A stretch of 64,000 nt of DNA, from NCBI RefSeq assembly GCF_040111675.1, contig NZ_CP157794.1, forward strand, positions 854,001-918,000, written 5' to 3'. Every line of letters starts with the position of its first letter. Position 1 is the stretch's first letter. Below are positions 1 to 12,152 of the stretch, in pieces. The notes beneath the pieces were generated by a model. The model saw only the letters and a list, made by a program, of their open reading frames with translations. It did not search any database and was not told where the DNA came from. The translations under genes were made by a program, and so were the position numbers. This DNA comes from Salinarimonas sp. Lineage in GTDB: Bacteria; Pseudomonadota; Alphaproteobacteria; Rhizobiales; Beijerinckiaceae.

Positions 1-217
1 CCCAGACGCCGTTGTAGTTGACGCCCCCCGCCATCATCAGGAGCAGCACCTCGTCGTCGCCGATCTCCCAGGTGGGCACGCGCTCGACCTGCAGGCTCTC
101 GATGGGCGGGCCGTGGCGCTCCTTGCGGATCGTGTAGGCGAGCATCGTCTCGGGCACGTGCCCGAGCGGCGGGATCTCCCCGATCTCGTAGGCGTCCTTC
201 ACCGGCTGGCCCGACAT
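1..217 (-). CDS. ccr: crotonyl-CoA carboxylase/reductase, N-terminal part (cut by window edge)
   Basis: Only the first 72 codons are in the window; the gene runs off the left edge. The translation contains EIGEIPPLGHVPETM, RKERHGPP, WEIGDDEVL and GVNYNGVW, which I recognise as the N-terminal signature of crotonyl-CoA carboxylase/reductase. This cytosolic medium-chain dehydrogenase-type enzyme reductively carboxylates crotonyl-CoA to ethylmalonyl-CoA with NADPH and CO2, the key step of the ethylmalonyl-CoA pathway for acetyl-CoA assimilation. The start is the ATG at 215-217, preceded by a GAGGA ribosome site. The gene diverges from ecm, the mutase acting two steps later, which supports the call. 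Nothing can be said about the catalytic C-terminal part. Confidence 0.88.
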   Translation of the reverse strand, partial: MSGQPVKDAYEIGEIPPLGHVPETMLAYTIRKERHGPPIESLQVERVPTWEIGDDEVLLLMMAGGVNYNGVW

Positions 218-432
218 GGCATCGTCCTCGTTGTCTCGCGTTCCGTCCCTCGCGGCCTAGACTAACGCGGGCCGGGTGCGTCGCAACACGACCAAGGGCG
301 AAGGCGCGCCCGTCGTTCCGGCGAAAAGCCTTAGGCAAAAGGTCTGAGGGCGCGGCCCTGGACCCCGCCCTATATGCGTTGCACCATGCGCCGCCTCCGC
401 GACGGGGAGGGCGACGAGGCAGGAGACGCGTG
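218..432. promoter_or_regulatory. divergent ccr/ecm promoter region
   Basis: This 215-bp gap separates the divergent ccr and ecm starts and must carry both promoters. On the plus strand TATATG at 371-376 could be a -10 element for ecm. On the minus strand TTGCGA, 16 bases, then TAGTCT is a possible ccr promoter. Both are weak matches and are inference only. No clear operator palindrome was seen. Confidence 0.4.
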
Positions 433-2472
<2,040 letters not shown>

Positions 2473-2630
2473 GGCGTCGCGCGCCGGTCTTCGCGCTTCG
2501 TTCACCCTTCCCATGCGTTCGACGCAGGTCTGCTCTTGCTCTCGGTGGGTGATGTCGGTTCAATGCGCGCCGATCGGGCAGCCGTGATCAATGCGCCGAA
2601 GGCCGGCGGCGGCCGACGGGGGACGCCGTC

Positions 2631-3521
2631 GTGGATTGGGACAAGATCAGGATCTTCTTCACGGTCGCCGAGGCCGGCTCGTTCACGCGGGCCGGCGACG
2701 ACCTGGGCTTGAGCCAATCGGCGGTCAGCCGCCAGATCAGCGCGCTCGAGCGCGAATTGCGCGCGCCGCTTTTCCACAGGCACGCCCGCGGCCTCCTCCT
2801 CACCGAGCAGGGGGACCTGCTGTTTCGCGCCGCGCGCGACATGAAGATGCGGCTCGAGACCACCCGCGCGCGCCTCACCGAAACCGCGGAGCGGCCCTCG
2901 GGCGACCTCAAGGTGACGACCACGGTGGGCCTCGGCTCGCTCTGGCTCACCCAGCGCCTGCCGGAATTCTTCGACCTCTACCCGGACATCCGCGTCGAGC
3001 TGATCCTCTCCAACGAGGAGCTCGACCTCGCCATGCGCGAGGCCGACGTCGCGATTCGCCTGCGCCAGCCGACCCAGCCGGACCTGATCCAGCGCCGGCT
3101 CTTCACCGTGCATTTCCACATCTACGCCTCGACCGACTACATCAAGCAGTTCGGCGAGCCGAAGACGCTGTCGGACCTCGACAATCATCGCCTTCTCGCC
3201 TTCGGCGGCGACCAGCCGTCCTACCTGCTCGCGGTGCACTGGCTCTCCACCGCCGGGCGCGACGTGCGCAGCCCGCGCAGCTATCACTGCGTGATCAACA
3301 ACATCTCCGGCCTGAAGGTCGCGGTGGAGAGCGGGGCGGGCATCGCGGTCCTGCCGGACTACGTCGCGGATCAGAACAACCAGCTGGTCCAGGTCCTGCG
3401 CGACGTGGAGATGCCCTCGCTCGATTCCTATCTCGTCTACGCCGAGGAGATGCGCCAGGTCGCGCGCGTGCAGGTGTTCCGCGACTTCCTCGTCTCGAAG
3501 GCCCAGCGCTGGACCTATTGA
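2631..3521 (+). CDS. LysR-family transcriptional regulator
   Basis: This 296-residue protein has the standard LysR layout. A winged helix-turn-helix occupies residues 1-60 (FFTVAEAGSFTRAGDDLGLS then QSAVSRQISALE), and a periplasmic-binding-protein-like effector domain spans roughly 90-290. It starts at GTG 2631 (VDWDKIRIFF); the reading frame has no better upstream start. Close relatives with this MDWDK start are widespread in rhizobia, but I do not know a fixed target. It lies 158 bp downstream of ecm in the same direction, so control of the ethylmalonyl-CoA genes is possible but unproven. A strong terminator ends its transcript at 3795-3830. Confidence 0.92.
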   Translation: MDWDKIRIFFTVAEAGSFTRAGDDLGLSQSAVSRQISALERELRAPLFHRHARGLLLTEQGDLLFRAARDMKMRLETTRARLTETAERPSGDLKVTTTVGLGSLWLTQRLPEFFDLYPDIRVELILSNEELDLAMREADVAIRLRQPTQPDLIQRRLFTVHFHIYASTDYIKQFGEPKTLSDLDNHRLLAFGGDQPSYLLAVHWLSTAGRDVRSPRSYHCVINNISGLKVAVESGAGIAVLPDYVADQNNQLVQVLRDVEMPSLDSYLVYAEEMRQVARVQVFRDFLVSKAQRWTY

Positions 3522-3644
3522 GGCCGCGCTCGCGCAGGGGCGCGCGACGACACTATTGCAACCAGAACGGTCCTGATCTGCGTTTCGCGGCACGTATGCG
3601 CCAAGTCGCCGCAGGAGCCATGCGTCCAGCGCAAGGGGGTATCG

Positions 3645-3794
3645 CCGTTTTGTGCATTGCAAACGGGCAGGGTGCACGACATATCAGCAGCGGCTGAAGG
3701 CGATGGAGCCGCTAGTCCTCCCGGCGGCGTTCCATTTCGGCCGTTCCCCTCTGGAGGGTTTCGACACTCCCAGTCGAAGCTCGACAAAACTTAC
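3645..3794 (+). ncRNA. structured intergenic stretch, possible sRNA or long 3' UTR
   Basis: Between lysR and its terminator there is a run of short hairpins on the plus strand. CCGTTT at 3645-3650 pairs with AAACGG at 3661-3666. AGCGGCT at 3689-3695 pairs with AGCCGCT at 3707-3713. CCTCC at 3717-3721 pairs with GGAGG at 3753-3757. TTCGAC at 3760-3765 pairs with GTCGAA at 3773-3778. They lead directly into the terminator. It does not fold like 6S RNA, and no promoter was identified, so it could simply be the lysR 3' UTR. Confidence 0.3.
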
Positions 3795-3830
3795 AAGGCC
3801 GCTTCCGCAAGTCGGAAGCGGCCTTTTTTT
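3795..3830 (+). terminator. intrinsic terminator after lysR
   Basis: A perfect 12-bp stem (AAGGCCGCTTCC / GGAAGCGGCCTT) with a 7-base loop is followed by seven T residues at 3824-3830. This is a textbook rho-independent terminator for plus-strand transcription. It also sits just beyond the stop codon of the convergent eda gene. Confidence 0.9.
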
Positions 3831-3845
3831 CGTCAGCTCGCCGGC

Positions 3846-4487
3846 TCAGCCGCGGGGCAGGGCCGCGGCGGCGCGGGCGAGGCGCCCGATCGTCGCGAGA
3901 TCGCCCTCGGCCACGGCCTTGGCCGGCGTCACCCAGGTCCCGCCGACGCAGACCACGTTCGGGCAGGCGAGGTAGTCCGCCGCCGTCGTCGCGTCGACGC
4001 CGCCCGTCGGGCAGAAGCGCAGGGCCGGCAGCGGCCCCGCGACGCCCCTCAGCCACGCGGTGCCGCCGGAGGCGCCGGCGGGAAAGAACTTCAGCACGGT
4101 GAAGCCGCGCTCGTGCAGCGCGATCGCCTCCGACGCCGTGGCGCAGCCGGGCATGGCGGGGATCGGCGCGGCCGCGAGCGCATCCGCCAGACGCTCCGAG
4201 GTCCCGGGCGTGACCAGGGCCGCGGCGCCCGCGTCCATCGCCTCGCCGATCTGGCTCTGCGAGACCACGGTGCCGGCGAGCACGATCGCCTCCGGGGCCT
4301 GCCGGGCGATGGCGCGGATGGCGTCGAGGGCGCGCGGCGTGCGCAGGGTCACCTCGACGACGGGCAGGCCGGCGTCGACGAGCGTCGCGGCGAGCTCCGG
4401 CGCGAAGGCCGGGTCGTCGATGGTCACGACCGGAATCACCGGCGCACGGGCGGCGATGGAAAGCAGCGTCTCGGTGCGGTCACGCAT
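3846..4487 (-). CDS. eda: 2-dehydro-3-deoxyphosphogluconate (KDPG) aldolase
   Basis: The 213-residue protein matches the class I KDPG/KHG aldolase family in length and motifs. VVEVTLRTP carries the catalytic glutamate (E45), TPGTSERL binds phosphate, the Schiff-base lysine is K133 in [12 protein letters not shown], and RFCPTGGV closes the barrel. It cleaves KDPG to pyruvate and glyceraldehyde-3-phosphate in the Entner-Doudoroff pathway. The start is ATG 4487 with AGGAG eight bases upstream; the open frame extends further upstream without a good ribosome site. It diverges from tkt, so its triose product feeds the enzymes encoded next door. Confidence 0.93.
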   Translation of the reverse strand: MRDRTETLLSIAARAPVIPVVTIDDPAFAPELAATLVDAGLPVVEVTLRTPRALDAIRAIARQAPEAIVLAGTVVSQSQIGEAMDAGAAALVTPGTSERLADALAAAPIPAMPGCATASEAIALHERGFTVLKFFPAGASGGTAWLRGVAGPLPALRFCPTGGVDATTAADYLACPNVVCVGGTWVTPAKAVAEGDLATIGRLARAAAALPRG

Positions 4488-4677
4488 CGTCGGGTCTCCT
4501 GCGAGCGGGCCGGCACGATCCGCCGCGATGGGCGGCGCGTCAACCGGGCCGGACTTCTGCGATTCGCGGCCCATCCGGGGCCGCCCGTCTTTGACTCGCC
4601 GCGTGCCCATGCTAATCAGCGCGCGACTTCGCGCGGCCCGGATGGACGGGGCGCCCCACGACATACGGACCAGACCA

Positions 4678-6705
4678 GTGAACGATCAAGTCGACCCGGC
4701 CCGCGCCGCGGCCGCCGCCGAGGCGGCGCCGACGCCGTCCGACCTCGCCAACGCCATCCGCGCGCTGGCCATGGACGCCGTCGAAAAAGCCAAGTCCGGC
4801 CATCCCGGCCTGCCCATGGGCGCGGCCGACGTCGCCACCGTCCTGTTCACGAAGGTCCTGAAGTACGACGCCGCCGATCCGGCCTGGCCGGACCGCGACC
4901 GCTTCGTCTTCTCCGCCGGTCACGGCTCGATGCTGCTCTATGCGCTCCTGCACCTGACGGGCGTCGAGGGCATGACGATCGAGGAGCTGAAGAACTTCCG
5001 CCAGCTCCACTCGAAGACGCCCGGCCATCCCGAGAACTTCGTCACTCCGGGCGTCGAGACGACGACGGGCCCGCTCGGCCAGGGCATCGCCACCGCGGTC
5101 GGCATGGCGCTCGCCGAGCGCATGCTCGCGGCGGAGTACGGCGAGGAGATCGTCGATCACCACACCTGGGTGCTGGCCTCCGACGGCGACCTGATGGAGG
5201 GCATCTCCCACGAGGCGATCGCCTTCGCCGGGAACCTGCGGCTGAACAAGCTCGTCGTGCTGTGGGACGACAACGGCATCTCCATCGACGGGCCGCTGTC
5301 GCTCTCCGATTCCACCGATCAGTGCAAGCGCTTCGAGGCCTGCGGCTGGAAGACGATGCGGGTCGACGGCCACGATCAGGCCGCCATCGCCCGCGCGATC
5401 TCGCGCGCCAAGAAGTCCGACCGCCCGACGCTGATCGCCTGCAAGACCACGATCGGCTTCGGCGCGCCGACCCGCGCGGGCACCTCCAAGGCCCACGGCG
5501 AGCCGCTCGGCGCCGACGAGCTCGCCGGCGCGAAGAAGGCGCTGGGCTGGACGCACGCGCCCTTCGAGATCCCCGCCGCGATCAAGAAGGCCTGGGAGAA
5601 GGCCGGCCGCAAGGGCCGCTCCGCCCGCAAGGCCTGGGAGCAGCGCTTCCAGGGGCTTCCCGCGGAGACCCGCGCCGAGATCGAGCGCCGTCTCGCCGGC
5701 CTCCCGCCCAAGGCGCTCGCAGACGCGATCGCCGCCCATAAGCGCGCGCTCGTCGAGAACCCCGCCGCGGTCGCGACCCGCAAGGCGAGCGAGGCGGTGA
5801 TCAACGCGATCTCCACAGCCGTCCCCGAGCTCGTCGCCGGCTCCGCCGACCTGACGCCGTCGAACAACGTCCGGGCCAAGACCTCGGTCGCCGTGAAGCC
5901 GGGCGACTTCTCCGGTCGCTACGTGCATTACGGCATCCGCGAGCACGGCATGGCGGCGGCGATGAACGGCATCGCGCTGCACGGCGGCCTGCGGCCGGCG
6001 GGGGCGACCTTCCTCGTCTTCACCGACTACGCGCGGCCCGCCATGCGCATCGCAGCGCTCGCCGGCATCCCGTCGATCTACGTGATGACGCACGATTCGA
6101 TCGGGCTCGGCGAGGACGGCCCGACGCACCAGCCGGTGGAGCATCTGGCGGCGCTCCGCTCCATGCCGAACCTGCGGGTCTTCCGCCCGGCGGACGCCGT
6201 CGAGACGGCGGAGTGCTGGCAGCTGGCGCTCGAGCGCACCGACGGCCCGAGCGTGCTCGCCCTCACCCGCCAGAACCTGGCGCCCGCGCGCAAGACGCAC
6301 ACCGACGCCAATCTCTGCGAGACCGGCGCCTACGAGCTCTCGCCGGCGGACGGCCGCGCGGTCGCGACGATCTTCGCCACGGGCTCGGAGGTCGAGATCG
6401 CGCTCGCGGCGCAGGCCCGCCTCTCCGAACGCGGCCTCGCCTCGCGCGTTGTCTCGGTGCCCTCGCTCGACCTCTTCCTGGCGCAGCCGGAGGAGGTGCG
6501 CGCGCGGATCGTCGGCGACGCCCCGATCCGCGCCGCCGTCGAGGCGGGCGTGCGCTTCGGCTGGGACGCGCTGATCGGGGAGAACGGCGTGTTCGTCGGC
6601 ATGGAGAGCTTCGGCGCGAGCGCGCCCTACAAGCAGCTCTACGCGCATTTCGGCATTACGGCCGAGGTCCTGGCCGACAGGATCACGGCGCGCCACAACG
6701 GCTGA
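4678..6705 (+). CDS. tkt: transketolase
   Basis: This 675-residue thiamine-diphosphate enzyme transfers two-carbon units between sugar phosphates in the pentose phosphate pathway. The N-terminal region has [20 protein letters not shown] and [16 protein letters not shown]. The thiamine-diphosphate motif is S-DGD-LMEG (D169). The pyrimidine-binding domain has [15 protein letters not shown] and [11 protein letters not shown]. The start is uncertain: GTG 4678 is used here because homology begins soon after, but ATG 4642 is in frame and no strong ribosome site distinguishes them. It heads a tkt-gap-pgk-fba run on one strand, an arrangement typical of rhizobial genomes. Confidence 0.93.
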   Translation: MNDQVDPARAAAAAEAAPTPSDLANAIRALAMDAVEKAKSGHPGLPMGAADVATVLFTKVLKYDAADPAWPDRDRFVFSAGHGSMLLYALLHLTGVEGMTIEELKNFRQLHSKTPGHPENFVTPGVETTTGPLGQGIATAVGMALAERMLAAEYGEEIVDHHTWVLASDGDLMEGISHEAIAFAGNLRLNKLVVLWDDNGISIDGPLSLSDSTDQCKRFEACGWKTMRVDGHDQAAIARAISRAKKSDRPTLIACKTTIGFGAPTRAGTSKAHGEPLGADELAGAKKALGWTHAPFEIPAAIKKAWEKAGRKGRSARKAWEQRFQGLPAETRAEIERRLAGLPPKALADAIAAHKRALVENPAAVATRKASEAVINAISTAVPELVAGSADLTPSNNVRAKTSVAVKPGDFSGRYVHYGIREHGMAAAMNGIALHGGLRPAGATFLVFTDYARPAMRIAALAGIPSIYVMTHDSIGLGEDGPTHQPVEHLAALRSMPNLRVFRPADAVETAECWQLALERTDGPSVLALTRQNLAPARKTHTDANLCETGAYELSPADGRAVATIFATGSEVEIALAAQARLSERGLASRVVSVPSLDLFLAQPEEVRARIVGDAPIRAAVEAGVRFGWDALIGENGVFVGMESFGASAPYKQLYAHFGITAEVLADRITARHNG

Positions 6706-6781
6706 GGCGCGCCGCCGCAGACGGATCGAACGAAACGGCCGGCCGCCGCACCCGGCGCCGGCGCACGACGAGGAGATGCAG

Positions 6782-7789
6782 ATGACGGTGAAGGTCGCGA
6801 TCAACGGGTTCGGACGGATCGGGCGCAACATCCTGCGCGCCATCGCGGAGAGCGGGCGCACGGACATCCAGGTCGTCGCCATCAACGACCTCGGCCCGGT
6901 CGAGACCAACGCCCATCTGCTGCGCTACGATTCGGTGCACGGCCGCTTCCCCGGCACGGTCACCGTCGACGGCGACACGATCGACGTCGGCACCGGGCCG
7001 ATCAAGGTCACCGCGGTGAAGAACCCGGCCGAGCTGCCCCACGGCGAGCTCGGCGTCGACATCGCCCTGGAGTGCACCGGCATCTTCACCGCCCGCGAGA
7101 AGGCGGCGCTGCATCTCGACGCGGGCGCCAAGCGCGTCCTGGTCTCGGCGCCTGCGACCGGCGCCGACCTCACCGTCGTCTACGGCGTGAACCACGAGGC
7201 GCTGACGAAGGACCACCTCGTCGTCTCCAACGCCTCGTGCACCACGAACTGCCTCGCGCCCGTCGCGAAGGCGCTCAACGACGCGGTGGGCATCGACCAC
7301 GGCTTCATGACGACGATCCACTCCTACACCAACGACCAGCCGTCCCTGGATCAGATGCACAAGGACCTCTACCGCGCCCGCGCGGCGGCCCTGTCGATGA
7401 TCCCGACCTCGACCGGCGCGGCGAAGGCGGTGGGCCTCGTCCTGCCCGAGCTCGACGGCAAGCTCGACGGCGTCGCCATCCGCGTGCCGACCCCGAACGT
7501 CTCGGTCGTGGACTTCAAGTTCGTGGCCAAGCGCGCCACGACGGTCGACGAGATCAACGCGGCGATCCAGGCCGCGGGCGACGGCCCGATGAAGGGCGTG
7601 CTCGGCTACACGTTCGAGAAGCTCGTCTCCTCGGACTTCAACCACGATCCGCACTCCTCCGTCTTCCACATGGACCAGACCAAGGTGCTCGAGGGAACCC
7701 TGGTGCGGGTCATGTCGTGGTACGACAACGAGTGGGGCTTCTCGAACCGGATGGCCGACACGGCGATCCACATGGCGCGTCTCGCCTGA
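6782..7789 (+). CDS. gap: glyceraldehyde-3-phosphate dehydrogenase, type I
   Basis: The 335-residue product has the N-terminal Rossmann motif [10 protein letters not shown] and the catalytic [12 protein letters not shown] with the nucleophile C153 and its partner H180. The C terminus has [13 protein letters not shown]. It interconverts glyceraldehyde-3-phosphate and 1,3-bisphosphoglycerate in the cytosol. [17 protein letters not shown] is the alphaproteobacterial form; whether it prefers NAD or NADP cannot be settled here. ATG 6782 is chosen over ATG 6776 because AGGAG at 6771-6775 abuts the earlier codon but lies six bases before the later one. It follows tkt by 76 bp. Confidence 0.95.
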   Translation: MTVKVAINGFGRIGRNILRAIAESGRTDIQVVAINDLGPVETNAHLLRYDSVHGRFPGTVTVDGDTIDVGTGPIKVTAVKNPAELPHGELGVDIALECTGIFTAREKAALHLDAGAKRVLVSAPATGADLTVVYGVNHEALTKDHLVVSNASCTTNCLAPVAKALNDAVGIDHGFMTTIHSYTNDQPSLDQMHKDLYRARAAALSMIPTSTGAAKAVGLVLPELDGKLDGVAIRVPTPNVSVVDFKFVAKRATTVDEINAAIQAAGDGPMKGVLGYTFEKLVSSDFNHDPHSSVFHMDQTKVLEGTLVRVMSWYDNEWGFSNRMADTAIHMARLA

Positions 7790-7877
7790 CGCGGCGCTCG
7801 CCGAGGGGATCCGGCGCGGGTCGCGCCGGGTTCTCCCGCCGACCCGAAGCCCCGCGTCCCCGAACGGAGTGCCCGCC

Positions 7878-9083
7878 ATGGCCGCCACCACGAGCGCCTT
7901 CCGAACCCTCGACGACGCCGAGCCGCGCGGCAAGCGCGTGCTCGTGCGCGTCGATCTCAATGTTCCCGTCGAGGACGGCCGCGTCACCGACGCGACCCGC
8001 ATCGAGCGCGTCGTCCCCACCATCCGCGAGATCGCCGACAAGGGCGGCCGGGTGATCCTGCTCGCCCATTTCGGCCGGCCGAAGGGCAAGCGCGTCGAGA
8101 GCGAAAGCCTCTCGCAGGTCGTCGGCGCCCTCTCGGACGCGCTGAACCGCGACGTCGCCTTCGCCGAGGACTGCGTCGGCGATGCGGCCCGAGACGCGGT
8201 GGCGAAGCTGCAGAACGGCGACGTGCTGCTCCTCGAGAACACCCGCTTCCACGCGGGCGAGGAGAAGAACGAGGCGGATTTCGCGCGTGCGCTCGCCGAG
8301 AACGGCGACGTCTTCGTCAATGACGCCTTCTCCGCCGCCCATCGGGCCCACGCCTCGACCGAGGGCGTCGCGCATGTCCTTCCGGCCTTCGCCGGCCGCG
8401 CCATGCAGGCCGAGCTCGACGCGCTGACGAAGGCGCTCGAGCATCCCGAGCGACCGGTCTGCGCCGTCGTCGGCGGGGCCAAGGTCTCGACCAAGCTCGA
8501 GCTGCTCGAGAACCTCGTCTCGAAGGTCGACAGCCTCGTCATCGGCGGGGGCATGGCCAACACCTTCCTCCACGCCATCGGCGTCTCGGTCGGCAAGTCC
8601 TTGGCCGAGCGCGATCTCGCGGCCACCGCCCAGCGCATCCTCGACAAGGCCAAGACGACGAACTGCGCCATCGTGCTGCCCGTCGACGCCATGGTGGCGG
8701 AGAAGTTCGAGGAGCACGCGCCGCACCACGAATACGGCATCGACGCCATTCCGGACGAGGGCATGATCCTCGACGTCGGCTCGCTCTCGGTCGATCGCGT
8801 GCGCGCGGCGATCGGCGACGCGAAGACGCTCGTCTGGAACGGCCCCCTCGGCGCCTTCGAGAAGACGCCCTTCGACAAGGGCACGGTGGAGGCCGCGCGC
8901 TTCGCGGCCGAGCGCACCCGCGAAGGCAGGCTCGTGTCCGTCGCGGGCGGCGGCGACACGGTCTCGGCGCTCAACCACGCGGGCGTCGCCGACGACTTCT
9001 CCTACGTCTCGACCGCGGGCGGCGCCTTCCTCGAATGGCTCGAGGGCAAGAGCCTGCCGGGCGTCGAGGCGCTGCGCCGCTGA
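7878..9083 (+). CDS. pgk: phosphoglycerate kinase
   Basis: The 401-residue protein is full length for the family. It has [15 protein letters not shown] and HFGRPKGKR at the N terminus, [14 protein letters not shown], the hinge-region [17 protein letters not shown], and the C-terminal nucleotide-binding [14 protein letters not shown]. It transfers phosphate between 1,3-bisphosphoglycerate and ADP. ATG 7878 has GGAG eight bases upstream and is preferred to the in-frame GTG 7869. The gene lies 88 bp after gap in the same direction and is very probably cotranscribed with it. Confidence 0.95.
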   Translation: MAATTSAFRTLDDAEPRGKRVLVRVDLNVPVEDGRVTDATRIERVVPTIREIADKGGRVILLAHFGRPKGKRVESESLSQVVGALSDALNRDVAFAEDCVGDAARDAVAKLQNGDVLLLENTRFHAGEEKNEADFARALAENGDVFVNDAFSAAHRAHASTEGVAHVLPAFAGRAMQAELDALTKALEHPERPVCAVVGGAKVSTKLELLENLVSKVDSLVIGGGMANTFLHAIGVSVGKSLAERDLAATAQRILDKAKTTNCAIVLPVDAMVAEKFEEHAPHHEYGIDAIPDEGMILDVGSLSVDRVRAAIGDAKTLVWNGPLGAFEKTPFDKGTVEAARFAAERTREGRLVSVAGGGDTVSALNHAGVADDFSYVSTAGGAFLEWLEGKSLPGVEALRR

Positions 9084-9134
9084 CGCATTCCCTTCGATAA
9101 TCGTGACGATATGCAGGTGAAAGGAACGGGTGGG

Positions 9135-10160
9135 ATGAACATCGACCAGCTGACCGAGGTGGCCTACGCGATGGTGCAGCCCGGCAAGGGCATCCTCGCG
9201 GCGGACGAGAGCACCTCGACGATCAAGAAGCGCTTCGACGCCATCGGCGTCGAGAACACGGAAGAGAATCGTCGCGACTATCGCGAGTTCATGTTCCGCA
9301 GCGAGCCGGCCATGTCCGAGCGCATCTCGGGCGTGATCCTGTTCGACGAGACCATCCGCCAGAAGGCCGTCGACGGCACGCCGATGGTCGAGCTGATCAA
9401 GAAGGCCGGCTCGATCCCCGGCATCAAGGTCGACGCGGGCGCGAAGCCCCTGCCGGGCTGCCCGGGCGAGACCATCACGGAGGGCCTGGACGGCCTGCCG
9501 GCGCGGATGAAGGAGTATTACGAGCTGGGCGCCCGCTTCGCCAAGTGGCGCGCGGTGATCGACATCGCCGACGGCGTCCCGACCTGGACGGCGGTCAAGG
9601 CCAACATGCACGCGCTCGCGCGCTACGCCGCCATCTGCCAGGAGAACGACATCGTGCCGATCGTCGAGCCCGAGGTGCTGATGGACGGCGACCACACGAT
9701 CCAGCGCTGCGCCGAGGTCACGGAGTGGGTGCTCAAGACCCTCTACCAGGAGCTCTACGAGATGCGCGTCGTGCTGGAAGGCACGGTTCTCAAGCCCAAC
9801 ATGATCGTGCCGGGCAAGAAGTGCCGGAAGAAGGCGTCGGTCGACGAGGTGGCCGAGCGCACCATCCAGGTGCTCGAGCGCTGCGTGCCGGTGGCGGTGC
9901 CGGGCATCGCTTATCTCTCCGGCGGCCAGTCCGACGAGGAGGCCACCGCCCATCTCAACAAGATGAACGAGATCGGCGGCTTCCCCTGGCACATGACCTT
10001 CTCCTACGGCCGCGCCCTCCAGGCCGCGCCGCAGAAGGCGTGGTCCGGCAAGACGGAGAACGTCGAGGCCGGCAAGGCCGCCTTCAACCACCGCGCCCGC
10101 ATGAACGGCCTCGCCTCGGTGGGCGAGTGGTCGCCGAAGCTGGAGAAGCAGGCCGCGTGA
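9135..10160 (+). CDS. fba: class I fructose-bisphosphate aldolase
   Basis: This 341-residue product is a class I (Schiff-base) aldolase of the type better known from eukaryotes. It has GILAADESTSTIKKRF at the N terminus, AKWRAV with the general-base lysine, and the Schiff-base lysine K220 in EGTVLKPNM. It joins dihydroxyacetone phosphate and glyceraldehyde-3-phosphate, here most likely for gluconeogenesis alongside gap and pgk. ATG 9135 is preferred because AGGAA precedes it by eight bases, while the in-frame ATG 9111 has no ribosome site. It is the last gene of the cluster and is followed by a strong terminator. Confidence 0.93.
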   Translation: MNIDQLTEVAYAMVQPGKGILAADESTSTIKKRFDAIGVENTEENRRDYREFMFRSEPAMSERISGVILFDETIRQKAVDGTPMVELIKKAGSIPGIKVDAGAKPLPGCPGETITEGLDGLPARMKEYYELGARFAKWRAVIDIADGVPTWTAVKANMHALARYAAICQENDIVPIVEPEVLMDGDHTIQRCAEVTEWVLKTLYQELYEMRVVLEGTVLKPNMIVPGKKCRKKASVDEVAERTIQVLERCVPVAVPGIAYLSGGQSDEEATAHLNKMNEIGGFPWHMTFSYGRALQAAPQKAWSGKTENVEAGKAAFNHRARMNGLASVGEWSPKLEKQAA

Positions 10161-10211
10161 GGCCGGTCAGGGCCGCGTGTGCGGCCCGATGTGCGAGGAT
10201 GGAACGATGCG

Positions 10212-10242
10212 AGCCCCCGCCGGGAACGGCGGGGGCTTTTTT
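10212..10242 (+). terminator. intrinsic terminator after fba
   Basis: A 10-bp GC-rich stem (AGCCCCCGCC / GGCGGGGGCT) with a six-base loop is followed by a T run. It ends the tkt-gap-pgk-fba transcript and lies just before the stop of the convergent siderophore ATPase gene. Confidence 0.9.
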
Positions 10243-10246
10243 CAGC

Positions 10247-11101
10247 TCAGCCGCCCCGGCGACGAGCCGGCACGAGGGCATCTCGTCCAGGCGCTCCAGC
10301 CCCCTCTCCAGCCCCCGCCAAGGTCCCGATCGGCACCACCAGCGGGCTGCCGTGCACGGGATCGCGGATCACGCGGCTCTCCACGCCGAAGACGGCGCGC
10401 ACCAGGCTCTCGTCGAGGAGCTCCGCCGGGCGGCCCTGCGCGTGGACGCGGCCGTCGCGCAGCACGACGAGGTGGTCGGCCGTGCGGGCGGCGAGGTTGA
10501 GGTCGTGGAGGACGACCACCACGGTGCGGCCGCGCTCGCGCACGAGGCGGCGCACCAGGGCGAGGCAGTCGAGCTGGTGGGCGAGGTCCAGGTGGTTGAT
10601 CGGCTCGTCGAGGCACAGGATCGGGGCGTCCTGGGCCAGCGTCATGGCGAGCCAGACGCGCTGGCGCTGGCCGCCGGACAGGGTGTCGAGGGGACGCTCG
10701 GCGAGATCGGCGACGCCGGTCGCGACCATGGCCGCCTCCACCGCCTCCGCGTCCTCCCGCGACCATTGCCGCCACAGGCTCTGGTGCGGGTAGCGGCCGA
10801 GCCGCACGAGGCCGAACACGGTGAGGTCCTCCGGCGCCGAGGGCGATTGCGCGAGGAGCGCGATCTTCTTCGCGAGCGCCGTGCCGGAGAGGGTCGCGAC
10901 GTCGACGTCGTCGAGCCGAACGAGCCCCTCGGAGGGCATGGCCAGCCGGCGGATGGCGCGCAGCAGCGTCGACTTCCCGCAGCCGTTCGGGCCGGCGAGC
11001 ACGGTCACCGCGTCGCGGGGGAGGGCGAGGTCGACGCGGTCGAGCGCCGTGCGCGGGCCGTAGGCGAGGGAGAGGCCCTCGACGCGGATCGTGTCAGCCA
11101 T
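10247..11101 (-). CDS. iron-siderophore ABC transporter, ATP-binding protein (FecE/FepC type)
   Basis: The 284-residue protein is a single ABC ATPase. It has Walker A GPNGCGKST (about residues 33-41), the signature LSGGQRQR, Walker B ILCLDEPINHLD, and the H-loop VLHDLN. The LDEPINHLD variant and the length are typical of FecE/FhuC-like siderophore ATPases. It should energise the two FecCD-family permeases encoded immediately upstream. Its ATG at 11101 overlaps the permease stop by eight bases, so translation is coupled. The last 40 residues are a poorly conserved basic tail. The substrate cannot be read from the sequence. Confidence 0.9.
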   Translation of the reverse strand: MADTIRVEGLSLAYGPRTALDRVDLALPRDAVTVLAGPNGCGKSTLLRAIRRLAMPSEGLVRLDDVDVATLSGTALAKKIALLAQSPSAPEDLTVFGLVRLGRYPHQSLWRQWSREDAEAVEAAMVATGVADLAERPLDTLSGGQRQRVWLAMTLAQDAPILCLDEPINHLDLAHQLDCLALVRRLVRERGRTVVVVLHDLNLAARTADHLVVLRDGRVHAQGRPAELLDESLVRAVFGVESRVIRDPVHGSPLVVPIGTLAGAGEGAGAPGRDALVPARRRGG

Positions 11102-12152
11102 CGGCGCGGCTCCGGCGGGTGAGGAGATAGAGGAGATACGGCGCGCCGACGAGGGCGGTGACGGCGCCGGCCGGCACCTCGGTCGGCGCGAACAGGACGC
11201 GCACGACGAGATCGGCGCCAACCACCATCAGCGCGCCAACGAGGGCGGAGGCGAGGAGGCCCGGCCCCGCGGCGCGGCCCGTCAGCATGCGGGCGAGATG
11301 GGGCGCCACGAGGCCGACGAAGCCGATCCCGCCAGCGAAGGCGATCGCCGTCGCCGTGAGCCCGGCCGCCAGCACGATCGCGCCGGCGCGGGTCGAAAGC
11401 AGCGGCAGGCCGACGCCGCGCGCGCTGTCGCCGTCGAGGTCGAGCGTGTCGAGCCGGCGCGCCAGGAGCGCCACGGCGAGCGCCAGCGGCGCGGCGATGG
11501 CGGCGGCGAGCGCGACCTCGCCCCAGACGGCGCTGTGGACCGATCCCGCGAGCCAGTGCAGCGCCTGGCTGGTGCGGTAGATCGGGCCGGTGATCATCAG
11601 GGTCGTCGTCGCCGCCTTGGCGAGCGCGGCGAGCGCCACCCCGTAGAGGATGAGCCGCACGGGCTGGGCGAGCTCGCGCGCGCCGAGCGCGAAGACCAGC
11701 GCGACGAGGGCGAGCCCGCCGAGCACGGCGGCGAGGGGCTGCCAGTGGATCGAGACCGTGAGCGCGTTGTGGTCGTTCGAGAACACGGTCAGGAACAGGA
11801 TCACCCCGAGCCCGGCCCCGTCGACGATGCCGAGCACGGAGGGCGCGGCGAGGGGGTTGCGCGTCGCCCGCTGCAGCAGGAAGCCGGCGACGCCGAGGCA
11901 GGCGCCGGCCAGGGCCGCCTGGAAGGCCCGCGGCGCGCGGAACTGGCCGACGATCAGCGCGTCCGTCGTCTCGCCCGCGCCGAGGAGGGCGGCGACGACG
12001 CGCTCGAGCGGGATCCAGGTCGAGCCGAGCGCGATCGAGACGAGCATCGCCAGGACGAGGCCGAGCGCGAGCCCGGCGAGGGTCGCGAGCGCGCGGGGCG
12101 CGACGAGGCGCGAGAAGTCGCCCGCGCGCAGGACGAGGCCGCGGGCGCTCAC
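11094..12152 (-). CDS. iron-siderophore ABC transporter, permease (FecD type)
   Basis: The 352-residue protein is a very hydrophobic FecCD-family inner-membrane permease with about ten transmembrane segments. Family hallmarks are LGVAGFLLQRATRNPLAAPSVLG in the first half and GGIGFVGLVAPHLAR, the ATPase-contacting loop, near residue 280. Its start overlaps the previous permease stop by four bases (ATGA), and its own end overlaps the ATPase start. Together the two permeases form the heterodimeric channel that passes ferric siderophore from the periplasmic binding protein to the cytoplasm. Confidence 0.9.
   Translation of the reverse strand: MSARGLVLRAGDFSRLVAPRALATLAGLALGLVLAMLVSIALGSTWIPLERVVAALLGAGETTDALIVGQFRAPRAFQAALAGACLGVAGFLLQRATRNPLAAPSVLGIVDGAGLGVILFLTVFSNDHNALTVSIHWQPLAAVLGGLALVALVFALGARELAQPVRLILYGVALAALAKAATTTLMITGPIYRTSQALHWLAGSVHSAVWGEVALAAAIAAPLALAVALLARRLDTLDLDGDSARGVGLPLLSTRAGAIVLAAGLTATAIAFAGGIGFVGLVAPHLARMLTGRAAGPGLLASALVGALMVVGADLVVRVLFAPTEVPAGAVTALVGAPYLLYLLTRRSRADG

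Noticed and set aside
3600-3835. 6S RNA at this locus
   Set aside because: 6S needs a long closing stem with a central bubble. Here the hairpins are sequential and the ends do not pair.
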